From Pannonibacter sp. SL95 (GTDB lineage Bacteria; Pseudomonadota; Alphaproteobacteria; Rhizobiales; Stappiaceae): 64,000 nt of DNA. This document shows, piece by piece, positions 9,259 to 18,373 of the stretch. The DNA lies in contig NZ_JAPPRC010000006.1 in the NCBI RefSeq assembly GCF_026672425.1, positions 1,178,001 to 1,242,000 of the forward strand. The letters are read 5' to 3'. The notes under the pieces are model-generated. The model saw only the letters and a list, made by a program, of their open reading frames with translations, ran no database searches and was not told where the DNA came from. The first letter of the stretch is position 1. Each line of letters begins with the position of its first letter. A program made the translations under genes and the position numbers.

Positions 9259-9747
9259 ATGTTGCGACATTTGCTCTTTGTATCTATTTTTTACATGAAT
9301 TTTTTTAGTGTTGGCTATCTGTCTGCTGCTGATACAGAGATTTTTATTTGTAAAACTGAGAAGGCTACGGGATTTAAAGTGGGCGAAGATGGTCGAACTT
9401 GGAAAAGCGTAGATTTTTCTACCGAAACGACTTATTTGATCAGGCCAGCCAAAGACGGCGAGACAAGTAATGACGTATGGCAGGGCAAAACGCCTTATGT
9501 TGTCGTGCCGATGGGCGGGAGCTTTCCCGAATATGTGTGCCCAAAAGGGTTTGGTGGTTATTTTATAGGTGAAACATTTGTGTTGAGTGAACTTCGGTGT
9601 GACGGTATTGGCGAGTTTGTGTTTAATAAGGAAAATAGCAGATTTATCTCCTCATACATGGCTGGTTTTATTAATTCAAGGTCAGGAGAAATTCAGAATA
9701 AAGGTGATACACCTGCGGTTTTTCTTGGTTCCTGTGCGAGAATTTAG
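9259..9747 (+). CDS. Small secreted protein of unknown function, AT-rich gene
   Basis: Starting at the ATG at 9259 (GGAG eight bases upstream) the product has 162 residues. A GTG at 9229 would add ten. The first 22 or so residues are hydrophobic (MLRHLLFVSIFYMNFF...) and end near LSAAD, which looks like a signal peptide. The mature part contains three or four Cys but no family I recognise. Its base composition is clearly lower in GC than every neighbour, and the region is bounded by repeat elements. This suggests recent acquisition. It lies upstream of a toxin-antitoxin pair but is probably a separate unit. Confidence 0.6.
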   Translation: MLRHLLFVSIFYMNFFSVGYLSAADTEIFICKTEKATGFKVGEDGRTWKSVDFSTETTYLIRPAKDGETSNDVWQGKTPYVVVPMGGSFPEYVCPKGFGGYFIGETFVLSELRCDGIGEFVFNKENSRFISSYMAGFINSRSGEIQNKGDTPAVFLGSCARI

Positions 9748-9959
9748 TGTTTATTAAGAATATATTCGACATTTTGCATTAAAAATTGTCAGAATTCAAA
9801 TCGTTGGTGCGCTTTGATTGAGTTACTTGTTGAGTTAAGGTGATTTGTTGTGCGGATCATATAAATATACTTTGGATCGTGCAAATATCTTTACCGGTTG
9901 GGGGCTTAAAGTGAAGGTAGCTCCCATTTGGCTGGCCGTCTCGATTCTGATTGCAAAAT

Positions 9960-9977
9960 TGTATCTTGTAGGATACA
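9960..9977. promoter_or_regulatory. Candidate operator of the HigBA-type module
   Basis: TGTATC and GATACA form a perfect inverted repeat separated by six bases and end three bases before the toxin ATG at 9981. Autoregulation at such a site is typical for toxin-antitoxin operons. No other regulator is nearby. Confidence 0.45.
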
Positions 9978-9980
9978 TAA

Positions 9981-10295
9981 ATGGATGTTCGCCGACACCC
10001 GGTGTTTGATCGCTGGCTCCGTGGACTGAGGGACCAGCGTGCCCTGGCGCGTATCCTTCTGCGGATCGAGCGCTGTGCTGAGGGCAATTTCGGGGACCAC
10101 AAGTCGGTCGGGCAGGGTGTCCATGAACTGCGCATCGATTACGGTCCGGGTTATCGCGTGTATTTCGTCCAGCGCGGCGCACTCGTCGTGATCTTGCTCT
10201 GTGGCGGTGACAAATCGTCCCAGCAGCGCGACATCGATCTGGCTCACCAGCTGGCTCGAGATCTGAAGGAGTGGCCAAATGACCGCAGTCTCTGA
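9981..10295 (+). CDS. RelE/HigB-type toxin (addiction module killer protein)
   Basis: The 104-residue basic protein has the sequence style of the RelE/ParE superfamily subgroup annotated as addiction module killer proteins: RWLRGLRD near the start, a central HELRIDYGPGYRVYF block and a terminal DLAHQLARDLKEW helix. Such toxins are usually ribosome-dependent mRNA nucleases. Its 3' end overlaps the antitoxin gene by 17 bp, giving translational coupling in the toxin-first order typical of HigBA-like modules. Confidence 0.85.
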   Translation: MDVRRHPVFDRWLRGLRDQRALARILLRIERCAEGNFGDHKSVGQGVHELRIDYGPGYRVYFVQRGALVVILLCGGDKSSQQRDIDLAHQLARDLKEWPNDRSL

Positions 10296-10578
10296 TCTGC
10301 CCCGCTTTGACGCGGCCGAGTATCTTGAGGATCCGGAGGCCCGGGCGGCCTATCTCGCGGCCGCGCTGGAGGAGGGCGATCCGGCCGAAATCCGCCGCGC
10401 GCTGAGTACGGTTGCCCGCGCCATCGGCATGACCACCCTTGCCGATAAGGCCGGGCTTGGCCGCGAGAGCCTGTACAAGGCACTCGGCGACACCGGCAAT
10501 CCGGAATTCGCCACCGTCCTGAAACTGCTCCACGCCATGGGCCTGCGTCTCTCGGTGGTGGCGGCAACGGAGGAGTGA
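10279..10578 (+). CDS. HigA-like antitoxin with helix-turn-helix (addiction module antidote)
   Basis: The 99-residue protein contains a Cro/C1-type helix-turn-helix (about residues 50-90: MTTLADKAGLGRESLYKAL then PEFATVLKLLHAMG). This is the hallmark of the antidote proteins that pair with the killer family encoded just upstream. It probably neutralises the toxin and represses the operon through the inverted repeat at 9960-9977. Confidence 0.87.
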   Translation: MTAVSDLPRFDAAEYLEDPEARAAYLAAALEEGDPAEIRRALSTVARAIGMTTLADKAGLGRESLYKALGDTGNPEFATVLKLLHAMGLRLSVVAATEE

Positions 10579-10620
10579 GGCGCGCGCAGAACACGACCCC
10601 GACCGGCGCGCCCACAAAAC

Positions 10621-10801
10621 CCCTCGTCGCTCCTGCGCAGGCAGGAGCCCAGTAACCGAGGCGGCGGATTGTCTGGCGAGGGTCAGAGACACCCGATCAT
10701 CCTCGGCACAAGGCCGATGATTTCAATGCAGAGGTTGCAACCCTGCCAGCCGTCTGAGCCCGGTGGTTACTGGGCTCCTGCCTGCGCAGGAGCGACGAGG
10801 G
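10621..10801. repeat. Perfect 37-bp inverted repeat (MITE-like)
   Basis: Bases 10621-10657 are the exact reverse complement of 10765-10801, with 107 bp between them. Each arm also contains its own small palindrome around CTGCGCAGG. The 181-bp unit contains no plausible gene. It has the form of a small non-autonomous mobile repeat, but I see no clear target duplication. Confidence 0.65.
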
Positions 10802-10875
10802 GAGAGCCGCTGCGACAAGGTCAGCCAGCCTCCGCACAGCGCCAGCTCCTTGCCAACTAGACATGCCCCACGCGC

Positions 10876-11023
10876 CCCTCTCCCCCCTTGAGGGGGAGAT
10901 GTCTGCACCAGCAGACAGAGGGGGGTATCGACGTTGCGGCAGACCGGGCGCCGGAGATCATCGCACCGCCTCTCACCCCCCTCTGCCCCCTGCCGGGGGC
11001 ACTCTCCCTCAAGGGGGGAGAGG
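10876..11023. repeat. Dispersed GC-rich mosaic element
   Basis: The element opens with CTCCCCCCTTGAGGGGGAG and closes with the complementary CTCCCTCAAGGGGGGAG, so its ends are inverted. The interior carries TCTGCACCAGCAGACAG and TGCCCCCTGCCGGGGGCA. It is related to the copy at 8985-9123 and to the three units at 29.2-29.87 kb. The following 230 bp up to the next gene show no coding or strong structural signal. Confidence 0.65.
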
Positions 11024-11259
11024 AAGAGCGCCTGACCTCTGGGGCCAGCCGTTCCATTGGTTGACAGCCTGTCCGACCTGAACCGAGTTCGCCCACCCCA
11101 AAAGCCGTTTTCCCGACACTTGCCGGTGCAAACGGGCTTGAGGGGCGGGTGGGGGTGGGGGATGCTGGGGCAAAGTGCCCGTGATGGGCCGGCCGGCTGG
11201 GCAAGCGGCGGCCGGTCGAGAGCGCGCCGAAACACCAAGACAGCCCCGGAAAGACGATC

Positions 11260-12270
11260 ATGAGCAAGCTTGAAACCCTCCTCGCCGAAAAGGGCGTGCT
11301 GCTGGCCGATGGCGCGACGGGGACCAACCTGTTCCAGATGGGCCTGACCTCCGGCGATGCGCCGGAGCTGTGGAACGTCGACGAGCCGGAGAAGATCAAG
11401 GCGCTGCACCGGGCCTTTGTCGAGGCGGGCGCGGATATCCTGCTCACCAACACCTTCGGCGCCAACCGCCACCGCATGAAGCTGCACAAGGCCGAAGACC
11501 GGGTGGTGGAGCTGAACGCCGCGGCCGCGCGCCTGGCCCGGGCGGTGGCCGACGAGGTGGAGCGCGAGGTGCTGATTGCTGGCTCCATCGGCCCCACGGG
11601 CGAACTTCTGGTGCCGCTCGGCGCGCTCACCTATGAAGGCGCGGTTGCGGCCTTTGCCGAGCAGATCGAGGGGCTGAAGGCGGGCGGCGTCGACATTCTC
11701 TGGGCCGAGACCATGTCCGCGCCGGAGGAAATGCAGGCAGCCGCGGAGGCGGCCAAGGGCTCCGGCCTGCCGCTGGTGATCTCGGCAAGCTTTGATACCG
11801 CTGGCCGCACAATGATGGGCCTGACCCCGAAGGCGCTGACCGAGGTGACCTCGACCTTCGCCTGCACGCCGACGGTGGTGGGCGCCAATTGCGGCGTCGG
11901 CGCATCGGATCTGCTTGCCACCATCCTGCAGCTGTCGGAAGCAAATCCGGAGGCGATCATCCTCGCCAAGGGCAATTGCGGCATTCCGGTCATCCAGGGC
12001 GACAAGGTGGTCTATTCCGGCACGCCGGAGCTGATGGAAACCTATGCCCACATGGCGCTGAATGCCGGCGCGCGCATCGTCGGCGGCTGCTGCGGCACCT
12101 CGCCGCTTCATCTTGCCGCCATGCGCAAGGCGCTCGACAGCCACACCCCCGGCCCGCGCCCGACGCTGGACGACATCATCCGCGACATCGGCCCGCTCGT
12201 CTCCCCGCCGAACGAAAACGCAGGCGAGGGACGGAGCGGCGAGGGCCGCAGAGGCCGTCGCAAGGGGTAA
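11260..12270 (+). CDS. bmt: Betaine-homocysteine S-methyltransferase family protein
   Basis: This 336-residue protein is a complete homocysteine S-methyltransferase-type barrel. The zinc ligands are visible as GANCGVG (Cys211) and GGCCGTSP (Cys277 and Cys278), and the N-terminal LLADGATGTNLF motif is intact. In rhizobia the Bmt of this size uses glycine betaine to methylate homocysteine, giving methionine and dimethylglycine. Dimethylglycine is a plausible substrate of the flavoprotein encoded at 6134-8695, so the two steps may be linked. The C-terminal 20 residues are a low-complexity Gly/Arg tail. Other methyl donors cannot be excluded from sequence alone. Confidence 0.88.
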   Translation: MSKLETLLAEKGVLLADGATGTNLFQMGLTSGDAPELWNVDEPEKIKALHRAFVEAGADILLTNTFGANRHRMKLHKAEDRVVELNAAAARLARAVADEVEREVLIAGSIGPTGELLVPLGALTYEGAVAAFAEQIEGLKAGGVDILWAETMSAPEEMQAAAEAAKGSGLPLVISASFDTAGRTMMGLTPKALTEVTSTFACTPTVVGANCGVGASDLLATILQLSEANPEAIILAKGNCGIPVIQGDKVVYSGTPELMETYAHMALNAGARIVGGCCGTSPLHLAAMRKALDSHTPGPRPTLDDIIRDIGPLVSPPNENAGEGRSGEGRRGRRKG

Positions 12271-12389
12271 CAGGCAAAGCTCTACTGGATCCGGGTCTAT
12301 GCCGCTGCCGGCTGCCTGTGTTGCCCGGATCCGGCCTTGACGCCTCTTGTGAGGGAAGTGCAGGCTCGGGCTTCCTCCCGGAGTGAGTG

Positions 12390-13595
12390 ATGTCCTTCCT
12401 CTCCTTTTTGGGCCGCAATGCCCGCTGGCTCGGTGCGGCCTTTGTGCTCACTGCCTTTTCGGGCTTCGGCCAGACCTTTTTCATCTCCCTGTCCGCCGGT
12501 GACCTGCGGCAGACCTTCGGGCTGAGCCATGGCGAGCTCGGCTCGCTCTACATGCTCGCCACTCTCGGATCGGCCCTCACCCTGCCCACCCTTGGCCGGA
12601 CGCTGGACCGTTTTACCGTGCCCCAGGTGGCGGCCGGTGTGATGCTGGCCCTCGGCGGCTTCTGTCTTCTCATGGCGCTGACGCCGCATGTGGCCGTGCT
12701 GGCTGTCGCGCTCTATGGCCTGCGCCTGTTCGGGCAGGGCATGATGTCGAACACGGCCATGACGGCGACAGGGCGCTGGTTCGACGCGCAGCGGGGCAGG
12801 GCGGTGGCCGTGGTCGGGCTCGGCTATCCCGTCTCGGAGGCGCTGCTGCCGATCACATTCGTCACGCTTTCGGCGCTGATCGGCTGGCGCCAGACCTGGG
12901 GGCTCGCCGCTGCGGTGATGGTGCTTGCCGTGCTGCCATTGGTGCTGCTGCTCCTGAGGAAGGAGCGCGTGCCACAGGCGCAGGATCTGGCGCGCACGGG
13001 AACCGCTCCGCGCAACTGGAGCCGGGCGGACGTGCTGCGCGACCCGCTGTTCTACGTGGTCAGCGCCGGTGTCCTTGCCCCGCCGTTTATCGCCACGGCC
13101 ATCCTGTTCCACCAGGTCTATCTCACCGAGCTGCGCGGCTGGCCGAAGGAGCTATTCGCGCTGGCCTTCATGGTCATGTCCGCCACCGCCGTGCTGTCCT
13201 CGCTGGTGCTCGGCGGCCTGATCGACCGGTTTTCCGCCCGCGCCCTGATGCCCTTCATGCTGGTGCCGCTCACCGCCGGATGTCTCGTGCTGGCGCTGGT
13301 GCATCAGCCTGCCGGCGTTTTCGCCTTCATGGCGCTGCTCGGCCTGTCCAATGGCTTCGTCGCCACCTTCACCGGCGCGCTTTGGCCGGAGCTGTACGGG
13401 ACAGCACATCTGGGCGCGATCCGCTCGGTGGTCTTTGCCGTGATGGTCTTTGCCTCCGCCCTTGGCCCCGGCCTCACCGGCTGGCTCATTGACCTCAACG
13501 TCCCCTTCGACCTGCAGATCCTCGGCATGGGCTTCTATTGCCTTGCCATGATCGGAGCGCTGACCGCCGCATCGCGGATCTTGAAGCGGCGCTGA
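12390..13595 (+). CDS. Major facilitator superfamily transporter
   Basis: The product is 401 residues with about twelve hydrophobic spans. A basic loop after the second span (GRTLDRF) matches the MFS signature. The chosen ATG follows GGAG by six bases, and a GTG immediately upstream is less well placed. It lies 120 bp after bmt on the same strand, so cotranscription is possible. The substrate is not evident. A role in uptake or export connected with methylated amines would be only a guess from position. Confidence 0.85.
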   Translation: MSFLSFLGRNARWLGAAFVLTAFSGFGQTFFISLSAGDLRQTFGLSHGELGSLYMLATLGSALTLPTLGRTLDRFTVPQVAAGVMLALGGFCLLMALTPHVAVLAVALYGLRLFGQGMMSNTAMTATGRWFDAQRGRAVAVVGLGYPVSEALLPITFVTLSALIGWRQTWGLAAAVMVLAVLPLVLLLLRKERVPQAQDLARTGTAPRNWSRADVLRDPLFYVVSAGVLAPPFIATAILFHQVYLTELRGWPKELFALAFMVMSATAVLSSLVLGGLIDRFSARALMPFMLVPLTAGCLVLALVHQPAGVFAFMALLGLSNGFVATFTGALWPELYGTAHLGAIRSVVFAVMVFASALGPGLTGWLIDLNVPFDLQILGMGFYCLAMIGALTAASRILKRR

Positions 13596-13639
13596 GGCCC
13601 ATCTTATCCCTTGTCCCGATCCCGCAGCCGGGATACCTC

Positions 13640-15007
13640 ATGGCCATGACCGTCACAGTCCGCTTTGCGCCCTCGCCGACGGGCCTCATTCACATCGGCA
13701 ACACCCGCACCGCTCTTCTCAACTGGCTCTTCGCGCGCCGGAACGGGGGGCGGTTCATCCTGCGTTTCGACGACACGGATCTGGAGCGCTCGCGCGAGGA
13801 ATATGCGCAGGCGATCGCCGCCGATCTCGCCTGGCTTGGCCTCAGGCCGGATGCTGTCTACCGCCAGTCGGATCGCGGCGCGCTTTATGCGGCTGCGGCA
13901 GAGACATTGAAGGCGGCAGGCGTGCTTTATCCCTGCTACGAGACCGCCGACGAACTGGAGCGCCGCCGCACCCGCGCCCGTGCGCTCGGCCGCCCGCCGG
14001 TCTATGACCGCGCGGCGCTGAAGCTCACCCCGGAGGACCGCGCCCGGCTGGAAGCGGAAGGCCGCAAGCCGCACTGGCGGTTCCTCCTGCCCAACCATGA
14101 CGGCGATCCGCTGGCACCCCGGCGCACTGACGTCACCTGGGATGACCTCTGCCGGGGGCCGCAGGCCATCGACCTCGCCTCCCTGTCCGATCCGGTGCTG
14201 GTGCGTGAGGATGGCACCTGCCTTTACACCTTCACCTCCGTGGTCGACGATGCGGATCTGGCCATCACCCATGTCATCCGCGGCGAGGACCATGTCGCCA
14301 ACTCCGCCGTGCAGATCGCCCTGTTCCGGGCGCTGGGCGCCGAGCCGCCGGTGCTGGCCCACCACAATCTCCTGACCACCGCCGATGGCGAAGGCCTGTC
14401 GAAGCGGAAGGGGGCCTTGTCGGTGTCCTCCCTGCGCGAGGCCGGGCTCGAGCCCATGGCGCTGGCGTCGCTCGCCGTCCTCACCGGCACCTCACAGGCC
14501 GTCGAGGCGGTTGCCTCCCTTGATGCGCTGGCGGACAAGCTGGATCTTGCCGGCATTTCCAAATCCTCGGCCAAGTTTGATCCGGCCGAACTCGAAACGC
14601 TCAACGCCCATCTCGTCCATGCCCTGGCCTTCGTGGATGTGGCCGACCGGCTGGCAGCCCTTGGCATCGGCGGCGGCGAGGCCTTCTGGCTCGCCGTGCG
14701 CGACAACTGCGTCAAGGTCGCCGATGCCGCGCTCTGGTGGCCCGTTGCGGCCGGTGAAATCACGCCGGTGATCGCCGGGGAAGACCGGGATTACATCGCC
14801 AGCGCCCGTGCACTGCTGCCGGACGGCGAGGTGACGTCGATGACCTGGAAGGCCTGGACCGAGGCGCTGAAAGGGGCGACGGGCCGCAAGGGCAAGGGCC
14901 TGTTCATGCCGCTGCGCCAGGCGCTGACCGGCCATGACCATGGCCCGGACATGAACGCGCTGCTGCCGCTTATCGGTCGGGATAGAATTTTGGCCCGACT
15001 TGCCTGA
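13640..15007 (+). CDS. gltX: Glutamate-tRNA ligase
   Basis: The 455-residue protein is a class I synthetase with the HIGH motif as HIGN (residues 18-21) in [20 protein letters not shown] and the KMSKS motif as LSKRKG. The C-terminal anticodon-binding part includes [17 protein letters not shown], typical of alphaproteobacterial GltX. Many alphaproteobacteria have two copies, and this length fits the shorter one. A longer open frame upstream exists, but homology begins at the chosen ATG (or two codons later). Its 3' end overlaps the convergent DUF2865 gene by 38 bp. Confidence 0.93.
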   Translation: MAMTVTVRFAPSPTGLIHIGNTRTALLNWLFARRNGGRFILRFDDTDLERSREEYAQAIAADLAWLGLRPDAVYRQSDRGALYAAAAETLKAAGVLYPCYETADELERRRTRARALGRPPVYDRAALKLTPEDRARLEAEGRKPHWRFLLPNHDGDPLAPRRTDVTWDDLCRGPQAIDLASLSDPVLVREDGTCLYTFTSVVDDADLAITHVIRGEDHVANSAVQIALFRALGAEPPVLAHHNLLTTADGEGLSKRKGALSVSSLREAGLEPMALASLAVLTGTSQAVEAVASLDALADKLDLAGISKSSAKFDPAELETLNAHLVHALAFVDVADRLAALGIGGGEAFWLAVRDNCVKVADAALWWPVAAGEITPVIAGEDRDYIASARALLPDGEVTSMTWKAWTEALKGATGRKGKGLFMPLRQALTGHDHGPDMNALLPLIGRDRILARLA

Positions 15008-16340
15008 CAGGACCGCGCGGGGCTGCCGGTTCTGCGGCAGCCTCCGTGCCATCTGCTGACGGCGTGGCACTGGCGGCCTCGGGCGTTTGTGATGCCGCAG
15101 GGTCTGAGGGCGCTGCCCCGCGCACATCCAGCCCGGCCGCCGGTGTTGCCACTGTGGAGGCAACGGTGCTCGCGTCGATGCGAATGGTCGGGTCAAAGCC
15201 CTGACCCAGATTCAGCCGCGTGTCGGGATCCACGTCTTCAGCAATGGCGTCGGCCGGCAACGGGCTGACGGACGCGCGCAGGCTGCCGGTCTGCGGATTG
15301 TCGTCAAGTCCGAGGGGCAGATTGCCGGCTGGCGGCAACGGCGTTCCGGCAACGGGCCGCATCGACATGTTGGCCGGGCCAGGAACACGCAGCCCGGCGG
15401 TGCCGGTGGCCTTTGCCTGACAGCTGCAGCCTTCGACATATTCCTTGCGGTGGCGAAAAGCGTTGGGCAGGTCCTTGTAGGCAATGCCGGCCAGCGAGAT
15501 CATTTCCTCCGGTTCGCCGCCCGGGTTGCGGTAGATGAACAGCTCCGTCTGCGCTGCCGGACACATCGACGAGCAGACCTGCGCATCCTGCGCAAACTTG
15601 TCAGAACTGGTCGAGAAGCTGATCGGGAAGAAGTAGCCGTCACAGGTGCGCACACACAGGGTGCGGAACGTGCCATTGGCCGGCACCCTGACGCGGGAAA
15701 CATTGCCCGCTTCCTCAAGGTCAGTCACCCGAGCCCGTGAGCGGCGCTCACCGATGATTTCACTTGGAGCGGAAGTTGCAGCCAGTTGCTGCGCCGGCTG
15801 GGGCGGGGCAACAATCACCGGACGATCATCGGCTTCCGCGCCGCCAAGCAGCCGGTTCAGCAAGCCACTCGGCTTCTGGGTTTCCAGCGCATCGCTGCCA
15901 CGGGTCTTTTCCACCCGCGCCGGGCTTTCGCTGCAGCGATTGCGCAGCAACGCCGCCTGCAGGCGCGTCACGTCGCGGGCACTGCGCGCAGCCGCGGGAT
16001 TGCCCTTCGCGCGCTGCCGCTCGATCTTGGCAAGGTTGCCCTTCATCCGGCTGATCTTGTCGAGGAGGCCGGCACATTTCGGCGTACCGGGCTGGGCAGA
16101 ACAGCGGAAGTAGGACGCATCCCGTTCGGCCGCGCTGATGGCTGCTGCCTGTTGCCGGGCCGCCTCGTCCCACTTGGATCCGCCGGAGGCTTGAGATCCG
16201 CCCTGCGCCTTGGCGAGCTGACGTTCCAGCCCGTCGCAGGCAGCCTTGCGCGCCTCGGCCGCGCCGGCTGCCAGGCAGACGGCGATGCCAAGCACGAGCG
16301 CCCGCAGCCCCCTCCGGGCTGAACGTGTCACCGCCTTCAT
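14970..16340 (-). CDS. DUF2865 domain-containing secreted protein
   Basis: Starting at [18 protein letters not shown] the 456-residue product has a clear signal peptide ending near GAAEA-RK. An in-frame upstream extension of 20 residues is less likely. The middle holds a helical, Arg/Ala/Lys-rich segment, then the DUF2865 core with [24 protein letters not shown] and a terminal CSCQ. These six or more Cys probably form disulfides outside the cytoplasm. The last 120 residues are low-complexity Ala/Pro. The function of DUF2865 is unknown; it is common in Hyphomicrobiales. The gene converges on gltX with a 38-bp coding overlap. Confidence 0.83.
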   Translation of the reverse strand: MKAVTRSARRGLRALVLGIAVCLAAGAAEARKAACDGLERQLAKAQGGSQASGGSKWDEAARQQAAAISAAERDASYFRCSAQPGTPKCAGLLDKISRMKGNLAKIERQRAKGNPAAARSARDVTRLQAALLRNRCSESPARVEKTRGSDALETQKPSGLLNRLLGGAEADDRPVIVAPPQPAQQLAATSAPSEIIGERRSRARVTDLEEAGNVSRVRVPANGTFRTLCVRTCDGYFFPISFSTSSDKFAQDAQVCSSMCPAAQTELFIYRNPGGEPEEMISLAGIAYKDLPNAFRHRKEYVEGCSCQAKATGTAGLRVPGPANMSMRPVAGTPLPPAGNLPLGLDDNPQTGSLRASVSPLPADAIAEDVDPDTRLNLGQGFDPTIRIDASTVASTVATPAAGLDVRGAAPSDPAASQTPEAASATPSADGTEAAAEPAAPRGPVRQVGPKFYPDR

Positions 16341-16461
16341 GGCTTGATCCCTTGTCCGCACGGACGCCGGTTGTCCCGGTCCGCGCCATCCCGGGCTCAC
16401 TATTCAGTGCCAGGTCCGTTTTTGCAATCGCAGTCCGGGAACGCGGTTAACCGGGGCGAAA

Positions 16462-16974
16462 TCACGCCTCGCCGCTGCCTCCCAGCTGACTGGCCGCATC
16501 CTGCAGCCGGGTCAGAAGGTCCTCCAGTTCGGCCCGGGAATCGCCGGGGAGAGTGGCAAGCAGTGCGTCGGAGAAGGCGCGGGCCTGTGGCACCAGTTCG
16601 CGGTACATCGCCGCTCCCTTTGGCGTCAGCTCCAGGAAGCTCTCGCGCATGTCCACCGGGTTGGGCGTGCGGGCGACATAGCCAAGCCCCTCCAGCACCG
16701 CGACGGCCCGGCTCACCTTGGTCTTGTGCATGTGGCTGTGCGCGCCCACGTCGCGCGCCGTCACCTTGCCGAACTGTCCGATGGTCGCCACCACCCGCCA
16801 TTCCGGAATGGCGATGCCGAAGCGGTCGGCATAGATGCGCGACAGGGCCCGGCTGACCACTTCCGCCAGAATGCTGAGGCGGTAGGGCAGGAACGTCTCA
16901 AGCCGCAGCGGATCTGCCTCGGCTGGCCGGGCAGCGTCGCTGGAGGGCGCGGATGGCTGCTTGGACGATGACAT
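16462..16974 (-). CDS. MarR-family transcriptional regulator
   Basis: The 170-residue protein has the MarR winged-helix layout: an N-terminal helix (FLPYRLSILAEVVSRAL), a recognition region with HMHKTKVSRAVAVLEGLGYV, and a wing with NPVDMRESFLELT. It is divergent from the metallo-beta-lactamase-fold gene at 17281, with 306 bp between them, and probably controls it. The effector is unknown. MarR proteins often answer aromatic acids. Confidence 0.88.
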   Translation of the reverse strand: MSSSKQPSAPSSDAARPAEADPLRLETFLPYRLSILAEVVSRALSRIYADRFGIAIPEWRVVATIGQFGKVTARDVGAHSHMHKTKVSRAVAVLEGLGYVARTPNPVDMRESFLELTPKGAAMYRELVPQARAFSDALLATLPGDSRAELEDLLTRLQDAASQLGGSGEA

Positions 16975-17280
16975 TCCAACTCCGTTTCGTCAGGGCTGCG
17001 CCGGGACAGTATTGAACGTCTTCGCGCGTGCAGCAATTGGGCTTGTCACAGCTTGATCGTCCAATTTGAAGCATGCACCAGGGCAGGGCAAAGCCGGTTA
17101 ACTCAGCAACTTGTTGATAAAACTCCGCCTGCGCCATGATTTTTCTGCATTTGTTTGCGAATCGGGGGGATCCGCATGGATCGTGTGGAAGTGAGGAGAG
17201 GATTCGCCTGCGTGCGCGGGCAGGGGCCGTGCCAGACGGTGCCGCAGGCAATGGATCCGCCGTGCAGAAGGTGAATACCC
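16975..17280. promoter_or_regulatory. Divergent promoter region of marR and MBL-fold genes
   Basis: The 306 bp carry both promoters. Small dyads such as CAACTTGTTG are present near 17107, but none stands out as a long operator. A minus-strand open frame with several Cys runs through part of it into the marR start. It has no ribosome site or family similarity that I can see. Confidence 0.3.
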
Positions 17281-18276
17281 ATGAGCAAGACCAGCAGCGG
17301 CACCGAGGCCGACACCGTCTCCATCGCTGAGGTGGGTCGGGGCTGTTTCGCCCTGGTTCGGCCCGGCCGGCCGACCCTTGGCGTCATCCGGACCGACGAC
17401 TGCCTAGTCCTGGTGGATGCGCCCGCCAACAAGGAAGACGCCGCTCCTGTGCTGGAGGCGCTGGACAAGCTCTCCGACAAGCCGGTGAAGCACGTCATCC
17501 TGAGCCACTATCATGCCCGCCGCCGTCTGGGCGCCAGCGCCTTCGTGCCCGGTGATATCATTTCGTCCGACCTGACCCGCCGCATGATTGAGGAGCGGGG
17601 CCGTCAGGATCTGGAATGCGAACAGGCGGCCCGCCTGCGAGCGCCGCAAGGCCCGCTTCGCGCCTCCTTTGCCTCCGGTCTGCCTGTCGAGCCCACGCTG
17701 ACCTTTGCCTCGTCCCTGTCGCTGCGCCTGTCCGGCCGCGAGATCCGGGTGATGCACCTGGGTCGTGGTCACACCATGGGCGACGTGGTCGTCTATGTTC
17801 CCGACAGCGGCGTCATGTTCGCCGGCGATCTTCTGGAGCCCGGCGGCTGCCCGGACGCCCGCGACGGCCATCTGGCCGACTGGCTGCGGACACTTGAACG
17901 CATGCGCGCCTTCCGCGCCAATGCGCTCATCGCCGGCGGCGCGCCGGCCGTCGCCGGACCGACGCAGGTCGGCGAAGCACTCAATCGCACACGTGACTAT
18001 CTCGATACCTTGCTCGGCACCGCCAAGGCCTGCTCCGGCGAGCGTTTGCCGCTGCGCGAAGCCTATGCTGCGATCCGCGACGCAATGGATCCGCGCTTTG
18101 CCAAGCTCGCCCACTATGGCGCGCGCATGCCGTTCAACGTGGTCCGGGCGCTGGAGGAAACCGGCGGGCAGGATCTGCCGCAGGTCTGGACCGCCGAACA
18201 CGATCGCCAGATCCTCGGCATGCTCGGCGGCCAGGACCGCGCCGAGGACCAGAGCGCGGCCAGCAACGCTGCCTGA
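17281..18276 (+). CDS. Metallo-beta-lactamase-fold hydrolase with altered metal motif
   Basis: The 331-residue protein has the MBL fold: LVLVDAPANKED near the start, ILSHYHARRRLGASA at the first metal motif, GRGHTMGDVVVYVP for the third His, and GVMFAGDLLEPGG for the bridging Asp. The canonical HxHxDH is HYHARR, so the Asp and third His of that motif are absent. The site may then hold one metal or be inactive. Similar HYHA-type members occur in proteobacteria and lack an agreed function. A divergent MarR gene lies upstream. The original terminator just downstream has been split by an IS110 insertion. Confidence 0.82.
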   Translation: MSKTSSGTEADTVSIAEVGRGCFALVRPGRPTLGVIRTDDCLVLVDAPANKEDAAPVLEALDKLSDKPVKHVILSHYHARRRLGASAFVPGDIISSDLTRRMIEERGRQDLECEQAARLRAPQGPLRASFASGLPVEPTLTFASSLSLRLSGREIRVMHLGRGHTMGDVVVYVPDSGVMFAGDLLEPGGCPDARDGHLADWLRTLERMRAFRANALIAGGAPAVAGPTQVGEALNRTRDYLDTLLGTAKACSGERLPLREAYAAIRDAMDPRFAKLAHYGARMPFNVVRALEETGGQDLPQVWTAEHDRQILGMLGGQDRAEDQSAASNAA

Positions 18277-18304
18277 TCTCCTGCTCGGTGGACACATGTG
18301 ACAA

Positions 18305-18326
18305 GGGGCCGGAACTTTCCGGCCCC
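18305..18326 (+). terminator. Terminator hairpin of the MBL-fold gene, interrupted by IS110 insertion
   Basis: GGGGCCGGAA and TTCCGGCCCC flank a CT loop 29 bp after the stop codon. The stem lacks a T tract here. The same palindrome recurs at 19738-19757 and is there followed by TTACGCATTTTT. Joining left flank to right flank at the CT restores a full stem plus T tract, so the insertion probably separated them. Confidence 0.6.
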
Positions 18327-18373
18327 CAATAGCTGACACCAGCTCCATCGGCGTCACCTCGGCCGAGCAACGC

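Noticed and set aside
9835-10692. A 285-codon minus-strand frame across the toxin-antitoxin genes
   Set aside because: The plus-strand products match the killer/antidote families, and this frame is their shadow.
16898-17251. Cys-containing minus-strand frame (…CMLQIGRSSCDKPNCC…) upstream of marR
   Set aside because: It runs into the marR start in another frame, has no good ribosome site and matches no family I know. The region is better read as a divergent promoter.
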